DNA from: Yoonia sp.
GTDB taxonomy: Bacteria > Pseudomonadota > Alphaproteobacteria > Rhodobacterales > Rhodobacteraceae
Direction of reading: 5' to 3'
Length of the DNA stretch: 53,104 nt
Assembly: GCF_017854415.1 (NCBI RefSeq)
Contig: NZ_JAFMHR010000004.1
Location: forward strand, 1 to 53,104
The notes under the pieces: generated by a model
The model's database searches: none
What the model was told of the DNA's origin: nothing
Seen by the model: the letters and a program-made list of their open reading frames with translations, nothing else
Part shown: piece after piece, positions 42,443 to 53,015 of the stretch
Layout of the letters: each line of letters begins with the position of its first letter
Position numbering within the stretch: position 1 is the stretch's first letter
Made by a program: the position numbers and the translations under genes

Positions 42443-44001
42443 ATCCGGAACACGCCAAAGCGTGTCTCCTCGATCGGGGCATTCATCGCGGCTGCCAGCG
42501 ACAATGCCAGCACTTCGCGGCTTTTGCGCGGATCAATAATGCCGTCATCCCAAAGGCGTGCACTCGCGTAAAGCGGATGCGATTGCTCTTCGAACATATC
42601 CACGGTTGGCTTTTTGAAAGCGGCTTCATCTTCGGCCGACCACGTCCCACCGCCACGTTCAATCGCGTCGCGTTTGACAGTGGCCAGCACGCCAGCGGCT
42701 TGCGCACCGCCCATCACAGATATCCGCGACGTCGGCCATGACCACATAAAGTGCGGACTGTAAGCCCTCCCAGCCATGCCATAATTACCTGCACCGAATG
42801 ATCCACCGACAACCATCGTGATCTTGGGAACCTTCGTTGTAGCAACAGCCGTGACCATCTTGGCCCCGTGCCGCGCGATGCCTTCGTTTTCGTATTTCTG
42901 CCCGACCATGAAGCCCGTGATGTTTTGCAAGAAAACCAACGGGATTTTGCGCTGACTGCAAAGTTCCACGAAATGCGCGCCCTTTTGCGCGCTCTCGGAA
43001 AACAGCACGCCATTGTTGGCCACGATACCGCAAGGCCAACCGTCGATATGGGCAAATCCGCAAACCAGCGTTTCGCCGAACCGCGCCTTGAATTCGTCAA
43101 ATCGTGATCCGTCCACGATACGCCTGATCACCTCGCGAATATCATATGGCGTGCGCAAGTCGGCGGGAACCACATCAAACAAAGTATCAGGATCAAGCGC
43201 TGGAGCTTCGGAAGGCAATCTATTGGGATTGCTTTCTTTTTGCAAAGCACACGACGCAACAGCCTGCCGCGCAAGTGCCAAGGCGTGTGCGTCATCTTCG
43301 GCCAAATAATCAGCCACGCCTGACAAACGCGTATGCACATCACCGCCGCCCAATTCCTCTGCCGAAACCACTTCACCAGTCGCAGCCTTCACCAACGGCG
43401 GACCTGCAAGGAAGATCGTGCCTTGGTCGCGCACGATAATCGACACATCGGCCATAGCGGGCACATAGGCCCCGCCTGCGGTGCATGACCCCATCACAAC
43501 AGCGATCTGCGGGATGCCTTTGGCGGACATCTGGGCCTGATTGTAAAAGATGCGGCCAAAGTGGTCGCGGTCCGGGAATACTTCGTCTTGATTGGGTAGG
43601 TTCGCGCCGCCACTGTCGACCAGATAGACGCAAGGAAGATGACAGGCTTCGGCGATTTCTTGGGCGCGTAGATGCTTTTTGACGGTCATCGGATAGTAGG
43701 TGCCGCCCTTCACGGTCGCATCATTGCAAACGACCATGACCAGATGTCCGTTCACCAGCCCCACGCCAGCGATCACGCCTGCGCAGGGCGCCGCACCATC
43801 ATAAAGACCGTGTGCCGCTGTCGCGCCGACCTCGAGAAACGGACTGCCTGGGTCAAGCAAACCTGCAACACGGTCGCGGGGCAGCATCTTGCCACGGCTA
43901 ACATGACGCGATCGGGATTTTTCACCACCGCCAAAGGCTGCCTCTCTTGCAGCTTGGGCCACTTCGGCCAATGCGGCTTCGTGCAAAATGCGATCACTCA
44001 T
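42439..44001 (-). CDS. mccB: Methylcrotonyl-CoA carboxylase beta subunit
   Basis: 520 aa carboxyltransferase, [58 protein letters not shown]. Confidence 0.93.
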   Translation of the reverse strand: MSDRILHEAALAEVAQAAREAAFGGGEKSRSRHVSRGKMLPRDRVAGLLDPGSPFLEVGATAAHGLYDGAAPCAGVIAGVGLVNGHLVMVVCNDATVKGGTYYPMTVKKHLRAQEIAEACHLPCVYLVDSGGANLPNQDEVFPDRDHFGRIFYNQAQMSAKGIPQIAVVMGSCTAGGAYVPAMADVSIIVRDQGTIFLAGPPLVKAATGEVVSAEELGGGDVHTRLSGVADYLAEDDAHALALARQAVASCALQKESNPNRLPSEAPALDPDTLFDVVPADLRTPYDIREVIRRIVDGSRFDEFKARFGETLVCGFAHIDGWPCGIVANNGVLFSESAQKGAHFVELCSQRKIPLVFLQNITGFMVGQKYENEGIARHGAKMVTAVATTKVPKITMVVGGSFGAGNYGMAGRAYSPHFMWSWPTSRISVMGGAQAAGVLATVKRDAIERGGGTWSAEDEAAFKKPTVDMFEEQSHPLYASARLWDDGIIDPRKSREVLALSLAAAMNAPIEETRFGVFRM

Positions 44002-44291
44002 GCGGAAGGTCCTTGTGGTTGCGGCAATGCTTCACCGCGCGCGCCTACGAAATACGTGGTGGCCACACCGCTGGGATGAACGCAGTTGATCACCATGCGA
44101 ACGGCGGCATCAGGATGCGTGGTCGCTGCGCAATCTGTTAGCCTTGCACCTTCAGGTGCCGATTGCAGATAGGCCGCAGCATAGCGGTTGATAATCTCGG
44201 TCTCGGACGGCAGTTGCCCGCGCTGAAAGCCCAGATAGCCAACAAAGGCGATCAATCCGGCAAGCGGCAAAAAGAACACCGCCCGCGTCAC
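43998..44291 (-). CDS. Small hypothetical protein with N-terminal TM, 97 aa
   Basis: 4-nt overlaps with both ivd and mccB; hydrophobic N-terminus. Confidence 0.65.
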   Translation of the reverse strand: MTRAVFFLPLAGLIAFVGYLGFQRGQLPSETEIINRYAAAYLQSAPEGARLTDCAATTHPDAAVRMVINCVHPSGVATTYFVGARGEALPQPQGPSA

Positions 44292-45451
44292 CTCATTGCT
44301 CCCATCATTTCGCGCCCGATCAACATGCGCCGGATTTCGGACGTACCGGCGCCGATCTCCATTAGTTTTGCGTCGCGGAACAGGCGTGCAACTGGTGCAT
44401 CATTCATAAACCCTGCCCCGCCCATTGCTTGCACGGCTTGGTGAGCCTGTTTCATAGCCTCTTCGCTGGCATAAAGACAGCAGGCCGCCGCATCTTGGCG
44501 CGTGACCGTGCCACGGTCACAGGCGCGCGCAACTTCGTAAACATAAGCCCGCGCGGAATTCATTGCCGTATACATATCCGCGATTTTGCCCTGCATCAGT
44601 TGGAAACTCCCGATAGGCTCGCCGAACTGTTTGCGGGTGCTGATATATGGCATGATCTCGTCCAGACAGGCCGCCATGATGCCAAGACCGATGCCCGCAA
44701 GCACAACACGCTCGTAATCGAGGCCGGACATCAGAACGCGCACGCCTTTGCCCTCTTCGCCCAGCACGTTTTCAAACGGTACAGCAACATCGTCAAAAAT
44801 CAGCTCTGCTGTGTTGGACCCGCGCATGCCCAGTTTGTCGAAATGCGCAGATGTCGAAAAACCGACCATTTCTTTTTCGATCAGGAAAGCAGTGATGCCT
44901 TTGGCCCCCGCATCCAGGTCAGTCTTAGCGTAGACGACCAGCGTGTCGGCCTCTGGCCCGTTCGTGATCCAGTATTTGTTCCCGTTCAGGCGGTAGTGAT
45001 CATTGCGCTTTTCAGCGCGCAGCGACATTGATACGACATCCGATCCCGCGCCCGCCTCTGACATTGCCAGCGCGCCAACATGATCGCCAGAAACCAGACG
45101 CGGCAGGTATTTCGCCCTTTGCGCATCGGTTCCGTTGAGTTTGATCTGATTAACGCAAAGGTTGGAATGCGCGCCATATGACAGGCTGACAGATGCACTC
45201 GCCCGCGCAATTTCTTCAATCGCCACAGTATGTGCCAGATAGGACATGCCTACGCCGCCGTATGCTTCGTCAACAGTGACGCCCAGCAAGCCCAGCGCGC
45301 CCATTTCTGTCCAAAGCTCGGCAGGGAAATTATTGTCGCGATCGATCGCTGCAGCCAGTGGCTTGACCCGCGATTGCGCCCAGTCATGCACCATATCGCG
45401 CAAGGCATTCACATCCTCGCCCAGATCAAATGTCATTGAGGCATGAAACAT
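44288..45451 (-). CDS. ivd: Isovaleryl-CoA dehydrogenase
   Basis: Acyl-CoA dehydrogenase: AMSEAGAGSDVVSMSLRAEK, YWITNGPEADTLVVYAKTD; start moved to MFHASMTFDLGED with GGAG SD; leucine-catabolism operon. Confidence 0.9.
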   Translation of the reverse strand: MFHASMTFDLGEDVNALRDMVHDWAQSRVKPLAAAIDRDNNFPAELWTEMGALGLLGVTVDEAYGGVGMSYLAHTVAIEEIARASASVSLSYGAHSNLCVNQIKLNGTDAQRAKYLPRLVSGDHVGALAMSEAGAGSDVVSMSLRAEKRNDHYRLNGNKYWITNGPEADTLVVYAKTDLDAGAKGITAFLIEKEMVGFSTSAHFDKLGMRGSNTAELIFDDVAVPFENVLGEEGKGVRVLMSGLDYERVVLAGIGLGIMAACLDEIMPYISTRKQFGEPIGSFQLMQGKIADMYTAMNSARAYVYEVARACDRGTVTRQDAAACCLYASEEAMKQAHQAVQAMGGAGFMNDAPVARLFRDAKLMEIGAGTSEIRRMLIGREMMGAMR

Positions 45452-45463
45452 GAGGTGCTCCAG

Positions 45464-45513
45464 ATTAATTGAACGCTTGTTCATTAATAGAGCGCAGTCG
45501 TGCGATCTGTCGA
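45464..45513 (-). promoter_or_regulatory. Candidate promoter with overlapping operator-like palindrome upstream of ivd
   Basis: Palindrome ATTAAT(T)GAAC-GCTT-GTTCATTAAT (45464-45488) overlapping -10 TATTAA (45484-45489); -35 TCGACA (45508-45513), 18-nt spacer. Confidence 0.5.
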
Positions 45514-45545
45514 CTCCTTTTTTTGCAAAGAGCCCTGTGCGTTCC

Positions 45546-46751
45546 CTATTCTGCCACAGCTTGCCCTTGGTAGACCGTCGAAACCTCTGCCCGAATGATC
45601 CGTGCCAACTGTGCACAATCATCAAGGCTAAACGTTAAAGGCAATCGCATGTCTACGATTCCAGCCAAGACCCGATCAGACGATGGCATCGGCGAAGAAG
45701 GTGCATAGCGCCAGCTGTCATAGCGCGAGGTAAACCCTTTGGGTTCTGCCCCTCCGAACCATTTCAGTTCAACACCGCGTGCGGCGCAGCGGGTTAAGAC
45801 GTCGCCCACCGAAGCCGCCTCCCAATCCAGCAAAAGAAACTGGAACGATGACGCGACGAACTGTTCTTTTTCGGGACGCGGTATCAGGCGCAGACCAGCG
45901 GTATCTGCCAAGCCCTTTTCCAACACGCGGTATCGTGCATTCCACTTTTCGCACTGTGCAGCCAAATTGCGCAGTTGTGGGCGCAAAATCGCTGCGCGCA
46001 AGTTGTCCATGCGGCCGGAGATATTGGGCGTCTCGTATTTGATCTTGGCAAAAGTCTCGACCGGCGGAGCCGCGCGGTGCTTTTCAAACAGCATATAGCT
46101 GCCAGAGAGCATGATCGCGCGGGCCATATCTTCGGCCCCGTCGCAAATCAGGAAGCCGCCTTCGCCGGAATTGATGTGCTTATAGGTCTGCGTCGAATAG
46201 CACCCAAAGCGTCCCCAGCGGCCACTCGGAACGCCATTCCACGCGGCACCCATGGTGTGCGCACAGTCCTCGATCACGGTAACACCTGCGGCATCGCACA
46301 TCGCTATCAAGCGTTCCATATCGCAGATATGGCCGCGCATGTGGCTGAGAAGCAGGACTTTGGATTGGTCCAGTTTCGTGGATAAATCATCAAGGTCGAT
46401 CAAAAGATCTTCGGTGACGCCGACAAATACCGGTACACCACCCACCGCCGCAATCGCACCGGGTACAGGCGCAAGTGTGAACGCGTTGGTCAGGACTTTG
46501 TCGCCATGTTTCACACCTGACGCACGCAAGGCTGTTGTCATCGCATACCCGCCAGAGGCCACAGCAAGGCAGTATTTCGACCCCACTGTTGCGGCGAATT
46601 CTTCCTCTAACAATGCAGCCTCGGCGATCTCGTCACCACTGGTGTTGTAACGGTGCAAGCGGCCTGACTGCATCACAGCATTGGCCGCAGCGATCCCTTC
46701 GGCGGGGATCGATTCTTGCTGGGTAAAGCTTCCGGTGAATTTCTCTGTCAT
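45546..46751 (-). CDS. DegT/DnrJ/EryC1/StrS family aminotransferase
   Basis: DAAGVTVIEDCAHTMGAAWNGVPSGRWGRFGCYSTQTYKHINSGEGGFLIC (PLP Lys context); start moved to MTEKFTGSFTQQE. Confidence 0.88.
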   Translation of the reverse strand: MTEKFTGSFTQQESIPAEGIAAANAVMQSGRLHRYNTSGDEIAEAALLEEEFAATVGSKYCLAVASGGYAMTTALRASGVKHGDKVLTNAFTLAPVPGAIAAVGGVPVFVGVTEDLLIDLDDLSTKLDQSKVLLLSHMRGHICDMERLIAMCDAAGVTVIEDCAHTMGAAWNGVPSGRWGRFGCYSTQTYKHINSGEGGFLICDGAEDMARAIMLSGSYMLFEKHRAAPPVETFAKIKYETPNISGRMDNLRAAILRPQLRNLAAQCEKWNARYRVLEKGLADTAGLRLIPRPEKEQFVASSFQFLLLDWEAASVGDVLTRCAARGVELKWFGGAEPKGFTSRYDSWRYAPSSPMPSSDRVLAGIVDMRLPLTFSLDDCAQLARIIRAEVSTVYQGQAVAE

Positions 46752-46818
46752 GAGTCTACTCTTTATGCGGAATGCGTCCGCGTCAAATGGCCACTTTGGC
46801 GCATTGCATAATGCCAAT

Positions 46819-47490
46819 TCAGCCAATCAGGCGCGCGACGACCTCGTCGAGTTGCGCGTAGCTGTCGATCGTGGCTTCTGGATCAAGCGCCAAGACATCT
46901 TCGCGGCCCGGCCCGAAGGTCACCAAGATCGACGGCACACCCGCATTGCGCGACGTATCGCGGTCGGTGGCAGTATCTCCAACCAGTAGTGAGCGCTTGG
47001 GATCACCACCCGCACGGCGCACGGCCTCAAAATGATGTTCAGGGTCGGGTTTGCGCACAGGCAAAGTATCCGCCCCGATAAGGGATGCAAAAGCGTCGCG
47101 CACGCCAAGGCTGGTCATCAATGTCTCGGCCAAGCCTTCTGGTTTATTGGTCGCAATACCGACGGCGTAATCAGCCATGCGCAGGCGTTCAACCGCATCC
47201 ATCGCACCAGGATACAAGAAGGTATGCGTATCAATCGCTTCGGCATAAGCGGTCAGTAAGACGGGGTACTGCGCATCAACCTCGGTTTCGTCAAAACCTT
47301 CGCTGCGCGAAAAGCCAAGGCGCAACATGGCGCGGCCCCCACGCAACGCCGTTGCAGCGTCTTGGATAGGATCAAGCAAATCACCCAGTCCGAGGTCGCG
47401 AAAACAACTGTTTGCTGCAGCGATTAAATCACCGCTGGTATCAGCCAATGTGCCATCAAGATCGAAGATTACAGTGCGTTTTGTCATCAA
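46819..47490 (-). CDS. HAD family hydrolase (phosphoglycolate phosphatase-like)
   Basis: VIFDLDGTLADTSGDLIAAANSCF, GIATNKPEGLAETLM, LLVGDTATDRDTSRNAGVPSILVTFG. Confidence 0.88.
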   Translation of the reverse strand: MMTKRTVIFDLDGTLADTSGDLIAAANSCFRDLGLGDLLDPIQDAATALRGGRAMLRLGFSRSEGFDETEVDAQYPVLLTAYAEAIDTHTFLYPGAMDAVERLRMADYAVGIATNKPEGLAETLMTSLGVRDAFASLIGADTLPVRKPDPEHHFEAVRRAGGDPKRSLLVGDTATDRDTSRNAGVPSILVTFGPGREDVLALDPEATIDSYAQLDEVVARLIG

Positions 47491-47607
47491 GCTGCCTTTT
47501 GGTTAATCATTCCTCTGTAACGCCCTGTAAACTGATGTGAACCCCCTGCCCTTGTGATAATCAAAAAGGGCAGTAGAAGGCAGGTAACAACAAGGTTTGA
47601 GGCAGCA

Positions 47608-48951
47608 ATGACAACCGCACTGATTATCCTAGGCGCAGGCATGGGCACGCGTATGAATTCGGAGCTGCCCAAAGTGCTGCACCAGATCGCAGGCGCGCCG
47701 ATGTTGGTGCATGCGATGAAATCCGGCGGCGCACTTGATCCCGCGCATACTGTGATCGTTGCAGGACACGGCGCTGATTTGGTCGAAGCCGCAGCCAAAG
47801 CCTATGACCCCGATGTGACTGTCGCTATCCAGTCAGAACAGTTGGGCACTGCCCACGCGGTGTCCCAAGCACGCAGCGCATTGGCCGATTTTGACGGTGA
47901 TGCGCTGGTTCTTTACGGGGACACGCCTTTTATTCGCGCCGAGACGTTGGCTGCAATGACGGCAGCACGCCTAACCCATGATATCGTGGTGTTAGGTTTT
48001 GAAGCCGCAGACGCTGGCCGCTATGGGCGGTTGATCCTTAAGGATGACCAACTTGACCGGATTGTTGAGTTTAAAGACGCAACCGACGCAGAGCGCGGCG
48101 TGAACCTATGTAACAGCGGGGTTGTTGCGGCAAATGCAGCCACGCTTTTTGATTTGATCGATGCTGTTGGCAACGAAAATGCTGCAAGCGAATACTATCT
48201 GACCGATATTATCAGCATTGCCCGCGCACGCGGATTGAGCGCGACAGTCGTGCGCTGCGACGAGGCCGAAACTCTTGGCATCAATTCGCGTTCGGAACTG
48301 GCACAAGCCGAGGCGCTGTTCCAAGCAAATGCACGCCAAATGGCGCAGGAAGACGGCGTGACGATGATCGCGCCCGAAACCGTGTTCTTCGCTCATGATA
48401 CTGTCATTGGCCGCGATACCGTGATCGAACCAAACGTCGTTTTCGGCCCCGATGTGACGATAGAAAGCAGCACGACAATCCGCGCGTTTTCACACCTTGA
48501 AGGTTGCCATGTCTCGCGCGGGTCAGTCGTTGGCCCCTACGCGCGGCTACGTCCGGGTGCGGAACTTGCTGAAAACGTTAAAGTCGGCAATTTCGTTGAG
48601 ATCAAGAACGCACAGATCGCAGCAGGCGCAAAAGTGAACCACCTGTCATATATCGGTGACGCGACTATTGGCGCACGCAGCAACATCGGTGCAGGCACGA
48701 TTACCTGTAACTATGACGGTGTGTTCAAACATCATACGACGATTGGCGAAGACGTCTTTATCGGCTCCAACACCATGCTCGTGGCCCCTGTCACGGTTGG
48801 TGATGCGGCGATGACGGGCAGTGGATCGGTTGTGACACGCGATGTGCCCGCCGGTGATCTGGCCGTGGGCCGCGCAAAACAAGAAAACAAAGCTGGGTTT
48901 GCGGTGCGTCTGTTCGACAAACTGCGCGCGCTCAAAGCAAAAGGGTCCTAA
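47608..48951 (+). CDS. glmU: Bifunctional UDP-GlcNAc pyrophosphorylase / GlcN-1-P N-acetyltransferase
   Basis: LIILGAGMGTRMNSELPKVLHQIAGAPM and left-handed beta-helix C-terminal repeats. Confidence 0.97.
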   Translation: MTTALIILGAGMGTRMNSELPKVLHQIAGAPMLVHAMKSGGALDPAHTVIVAGHGADLVEAAAKAYDPDVTVAIQSEQLGTAHAVSQARSALADFDGDALVLYGDTPFIRAETLAAMTAARLTHDIVVLGFEAADAGRYGRLILKDDQLDRIVEFKDATDAERGVNLCNSGVVAANAATLFDLIDAVGNENAASEYYLTDIISIARARGLSATVVRCDEAETLGINSRSELAQAEALFQANARQMAQEDGVTMIAPETVFFAHDTVIGRDTVIEPNVVFGPDVTIESSTTIRAFSHLEGCHVSRGSVVGPYARLRPGAELAENVKVGNFVEIKNAQIAAGAKVNHLSYIGDATIGARSNIGAGTITCNYDGVFKHHTTIGEDVFIGSNTMLVAPVTVGDAAMTGSGSVVTRDVPAGDLAVGRAKQENKAGFAVRLFDKLRALKAKGS

Positions 48952-48954
48952 ACC

Positions 48955-50778
48955 ATGTGTGGTATCGTTGGCGTATTAGGCAATCACGAAGCAGCCCCCC
49001 TGTTGGTCGAAGCGCTCAAACGTTTGGAATATCGCGGCTATGACAGCGCAGGGATCGCGACCATCAATGATGGCGCGTTGGACCGCCGCCGTGCTGTCGG
49101 TAAACTGGTGAACCTGTCGGATGTTTTAGTGCACGAGCCTTTGGCGGGAAAAGCCGGTATCGGCCACACCCGCTGGGCCACGCACGGTGCACCCAATGCT
49201 GGAAATGCGCACCCGCACCGCGCAGGCAGCGTTGCCGTAGTACACAACGGCATCATCGAGAATTTTCGCGAGTTACGCGCGTTTTTGGGTGAACAAGGTG
49301 TTGGCTACGAGACGGACACTGACACTGAAACCGTCGCACTGCTGGCTAACTACTATGTGTCCCAAGGTCTAAGCCCGCGTGATGCAGCACAGAAAACCAT
49401 TTCCCGCCTCGAAGGTGCTTATGCGCTGTGTTTCCTGTTTGACGGTGAAGACGATCTGCTGATCGCAGCCCGCAAAGGTTCTCCGCTTGCGATTGGTCAT
49501 GGTGATGGCGAAATGTTTGTTGGCTCTGACGCAATCGCATTGGCACCAATGACAGACCGGATCACGTACCTTGAAGAAGGTGATTGGGCCGTCATCACCC
49601 GCACCAGCCTTGAAATCCGTGATGCGCAAGGCAACATCGCTAACCGCGCGGTCAACACGATCCAAATTGATACGGCCCGCGTCGACAAAGCGGGCTTCAA
49701 ACACTTCATGGCCAAAGAAATCGCGGAACAACCCGTCGTGCTGCAAGGTGCCTTGGCCCATTACATCAACGCAGACGGCACAGCAGTCACTTTGCCTGAT
49801 CCCGGCATTGATTTCACCCAAGTCGAGCGGATGACCATGGTTGCATGCGGCACCGCGTTCTATGCCTGCATGGTCGCCAAATATTGGTTCGAACAGATTG
49901 CGGGCATTCCGGTCGAGGTCGATGTGGCATCAGAATTCCGCTACCGCGAACCGCCCGTAACTTCTGGCACCGTCGCTTTGTTCGTCAGCCAATCTGGCGA
50001 AACAGCCGATACGCTGGCCGCGTTGCGCTACATGCAGGGAAAAGCGGACAAGATCGTATCGGTCGTGAATGTCCCCGAAAGCTCGATCGCGCGCGAAAGC
50101 GATTTGGCGCTGCCGATCTTGGCGGGCACGGAAATCGGCGTGGCATCGACCAAAGCTTTCACCTGCCAGCTCACGACGTTGGCCATTCTGGCACTGCAAG
50201 CGGCCCATGCGCGCGGCAAAATCTCAGCACAGGATATGGCCATAAAACTGGAAGCCTTGCGCAACATGCCGGGGATTTTCAATCAAGCGCTGGGTATTGA
50301 AGGCAAAACAAAGAAGGTATCGCGCAAACTGGCAGAAGCACGCGACATCTTGTTCTTGGGACGCGGCGTAATGTACCCATTGGCCCTAGAGGGCGCACTT
50401 AAACTAAAAGAAATCAGTTATATACACGCCGAAGCTTATGCGTCTGGCGAATTAAAGCATGGCCCCATCGCCTTGGTCGACAAGCATGTGCCTGTGATTG
50501 TCATGGCTCCGCGCGATAGCTTGTTCGAGAAAACCGTATCAAACATGCAAGAAGTCATGGCGCGCGGCGGTAAAGTGCTGTTAATCACCGACCAACGTGG
50601 TGCTACAGAGGCTGGCATGGGCGTCTGGGACACAATCATCATGCCAGAGATTGACCCGTTCCTTGCTCCGATCCTCTATGCGGTGCCCGCACAATTACTT
50701 GCCTACCATACTGCAGTCGCAAAGGGGACAGATGTGGATCAGCCGCGCAATCTAGCCAAATCGGTAACAGTCGAATGA
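48955..50778 (+). CDS. glmS: Glutamine--fructose-6-phosphate aminotransferase (isomerizing)
   Basis: MCGIVGVLGNHEAAPLLVEALKRLEYRGYDSAGIA ... two SIS domains ... VDQPRNLAKSVTVE C-terminus. Confidence 0.98.
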   Translation: MCGIVGVLGNHEAAPLLVEALKRLEYRGYDSAGIATINDGALDRRRAVGKLVNLSDVLVHEPLAGKAGIGHTRWATHGAPNAGNAHPHRAGSVAVVHNGIIENFRELRAFLGEQGVGYETDTDTETVALLANYYVSQGLSPRDAAQKTISRLEGAYALCFLFDGEDDLLIAARKGSPLAIGHGDGEMFVGSDAIALAPMTDRITYLEEGDWAVITRTSLEIRDAQGNIANRAVNTIQIDTARVDKAGFKHFMAKEIAEQPVVLQGALAHYINADGTAVTLPDPGIDFTQVERMTMVACGTAFYACMVAKYWFEQIAGIPVEVDVASEFRYREPPVTSGTVALFVSQSGETADTLAALRYMQGKADKIVSVVNVPESSIARESDLALPILAGTEIGVASTKAFTCQLTTLAILALQAAHARGKISAQDMAIKLEALRNMPGIFNQALGIEGKTKKVSRKLAEARDILFLGRGVMYPLALEGALKLKEISYIHAEAYASGELKHGPIALVDKHVPVIVMAPRDSLFEKTVSNMQEVMARGGKVLLITDQRGATEAGMGVWDTIIMPEIDPFLAPILYAVPAQLLAYHTAVAKGTDVDQPRNLAKSVTVE

Positions 50779-51461
50779 CCACTGTTAAAATCGCGACCGC
50801 ACAACTGCGCGCCTTGGCCGATCCGGTCAAAGCCTCTGAAATGCACAAATATCACAAGGTAGATCGCCAGTATCTGGGGATCGCCAATCCGGTGATCGAC
50901 GAGCACGTCAAAGCCTGGCGCGAAGATGTCGATCTTGAAGGACGCCTGACATTGGCTCGCGGTCTTTGGAAAGGCAACATCCACGAAGGCCGCATTGCCG
51001 CCGCCAAGCTGCTGACCCAAGCCCGCATCCGGCCAGACGATCAGGCCGCATGGGAATTGATCAAGTCATGGGTCCCGACGTTTGATGCATGGGCTATTGC
51101 AGATCACGCAAGCATCGCCGGTCAAAAGCGACTGGTCGCTGATCCATCCCGCTTGGATGAAATCGAAGAATGGACCAAGTCCCATCATATGTGGAGCAAG
51201 CGCGCCGCATTGGTCATGACCTTGCCTTGGACGAAGCAAAACCACCCCAAGCCCAATGAGATCGCAGCACGCGAACGCGCTTTGGGCTGGGCTGCAGAAT
51301 ATGCATCCGATCACGATCGGTTCATCCAAAAGTCCATCGCGTGGTGGCTACGTGATTTATCCAAACACGATCCTGCGCGCGTGCAGACGTTTTTAGACGC
51401 CAACGCCGAAACGATGAAACCATCGGCCGTCAAAGAAGCCAGACGGCTCTTGCCCGACTAA
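50775..51461 (+). CDS. DNA alkylation repair protein (AlkD-like)
   Basis: AlkD HEAT-like pattern: WDLIK-like ELIKSWVPTFDAWAIADHAS, YASDHDRFIQKSIAWWLRDLSKHDPARVQTFLDAN. Confidence 0.82.
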   Translation: MTTVKIATAQLRALADPVKASEMHKYHKVDRQYLGIANPVIDEHVKAWREDVDLEGRLTLARGLWKGNIHEGRIAAAKLLTQARIRPDDQAAWELIKSWVPTFDAWAIADHASIAGQKRLVADPSRLDEIEEWTKSHHMWSKRAALVMTLPWTKQNHPKPNEIAARERALGWAAEYASDHDRFIQKSIAWWLRDLSKHDPARVQTFLDANAETMKPSAVKEARRLLPD

Positions 51462-51925
51462 GGGGCCGCGAAAACGGTGAGTTCTGGCAGTCCGGTCAAC
51501 GGGGCCTCTAGCAGGCGCATCGCCGCAAGGCTGATCTGGCTGCCGGACCCTGCCGCCCCACCAGAGGGGCGCAGTTCGATATTGATAGCATTGCCCTGAT
51601 ATTCCACACGACCAGCGGCCAAGGTCGTCACCAACGGCGTTTTGAGCCAGATCCCGGGTTCTGTCGGTGATCCCAAAGACGCAATTGTAGTGCCCAGCCT
51701 TGTTTGAACCACGGCAATGGCCGAGACCGCAGCATCGCGGTCGGCCTGCGATGTCGTGTCAAAATCTGCGACTGTTGTCGCATTTTCTGGCGGCGGTGGG
51801 GCCACACCAACAGCGGGTATAGGCGCCACGATCGAAGCCTCTGGCACGACGCCGAAAAACTCTTGGAACGCGGGCGTGGTACAACCAGCCAACGCAGCAA
51901 AGGGCAGGATAAAAACTATTCTCAT
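51458..51925 (-). CDS. Putative lipoprotein, hypothetical
   Basis: Lipobox FAALAGCTTP, Ala/Pro-rich N-terminus. Confidence 0.65.
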   Translation of the reverse strand: MRIVFILPFAALAGCTTPAFQEFFGVVPEASIVAPIPAVGVAPPPPENATTVADFDTTSQADRDAAVSAIAVVQTRLGTTIASLGSPTEPGIWLKTPLVTTLAAGRVEYQGNAINIELRPSGGAAGSGSQISLAAMRLLEAPLTGLPELTVFAAP

Positions 51926-52010
51926 ACGCGGACCCTATGTCGGGGCTGACCGCTGTGCAACGGGTCCGATGTGGCTTGCGCAAAGATGCGCCCGCCCTTA
52001 GATTGATATC

Positions 52011-53015
52011 ATGACAAATCCTCTCATCGACCCTTTCGCCCGCGCCATTTCTTATTTGCGGGTATCCGTCACCGACCGCTGCGATTTTCGCTGTGTCTAT
52101 TGCATGTCTGAAAACATGACGTTCCTGCCCAAAAAAGAGCTTTTGACGCTCGAGGAACTGGACCGCATGTGTTCGGCCTTTGTGCGGCTTGGCGTGAAAA
52201 AGCTGCGGATTACGGGCGGTGAACCTTTGGTGCGCCGCGATATCATGACGTTCTTTCGCAGCATGTCGCGGCATCTGGAAACCGGTGATTTGCACGAACT
52301 GACGTTAACCACCAACGGCAGCCAGCTTGAAAAATACGCCGATGATCTGTTTGCCGCAGGTGTGCGCCGGATCAACGTGTCGCTTGATACGCTCGACGAG
52401 GATAAATTTGCCAAGATCACACGCTGGGGGCGCCTGCCCCAAGTGATGCGCGGCATTGATGCGGCCCAAAAGGCGGGCTTGCGTGTCAAGATCAACACTG
52501 TCGCCCTGCAGGACTTTAACGAAGACGAGCTTGAGGCGCTGACAGACTGGTGCGCATCGCGCGATCTGGACCTGACCTTTATCGAGGTCATGCCGATGGG
52601 TGATTTGGGCAATGAGGACCGATTAGGGCAATATTGGTCGCTCAAAGACCTGCGTGCGCGCATTGCTGAACGCTCCCCCTTGATTGACCTGCCCGAAAGC
52701 ACAGGCGGCCCCGCCCGTTATGTGCGTGTTGAAAGCACTGGGCAGAAGATCGGGTTCATCACCCCGCTAAGCCATAATTTCTGCGAAAGCTGCAACCGCG
52801 TGCGGATCACCTGCACGGGCGAAATTTACACATGTCTGGGCCAAGAAGGCCATTCCGACCTGCGCGGCCCACTGCGCGCGTCAGAGTCTGACGCCGATCT
52901 GGAGGATGCGATCCGTGCCGCAATTGCGTTGAAGCCGAAAGGGCATGATTTCGACTATTCACGCCAGCAAATTGATGGGCAAGTTAGTCGGCATATGTCG
53001 CATACGGGCGGTTAG
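52011..53015 (+). CDS. moaA: GTP 3',8-cyclase
   Basis: Radical [12 protein letters not shown]-terminal cluster [21 protein letters not shown]-terminal GG. Confidence 0.97.
   Translation: MTNPLIDPFARAISYLRVSVTDRCDFRCVYCMSENMTFLPKKELLTLEELDRMCSAFVRLGVKKLRITGGEPLVRRDIMTFFRSMSRHLETGDLHELTLTTNGSQLEKYADDLFAAGVRRINVSLDTLDEDKFAKITRWGRLPQVMRGIDAAQKAGLRVKINTVALQDFNEDELEALTDWCASRDLDLTFIEVMPMGDLGNEDRLGQYWSLKDLRARIAERSPLIDLPESTGGPARYVRVESTGQKIGFITPLSHNFCESCNRVRITCTGEIYTCLGQEGHSDLRGPLRASESDADLEDAIRAAIALKPKGHDFDYSRQQIDGQVSRHMSHTGG

Noticed and set aside
47491-47607. glmS ribozyme or other known riboswitch upstream of glmU/glmS
   Set aside because: glmS start is 3 nt after the glmU stop, leaving no room for a ribozyme; the glmU leader has only one simple stem.
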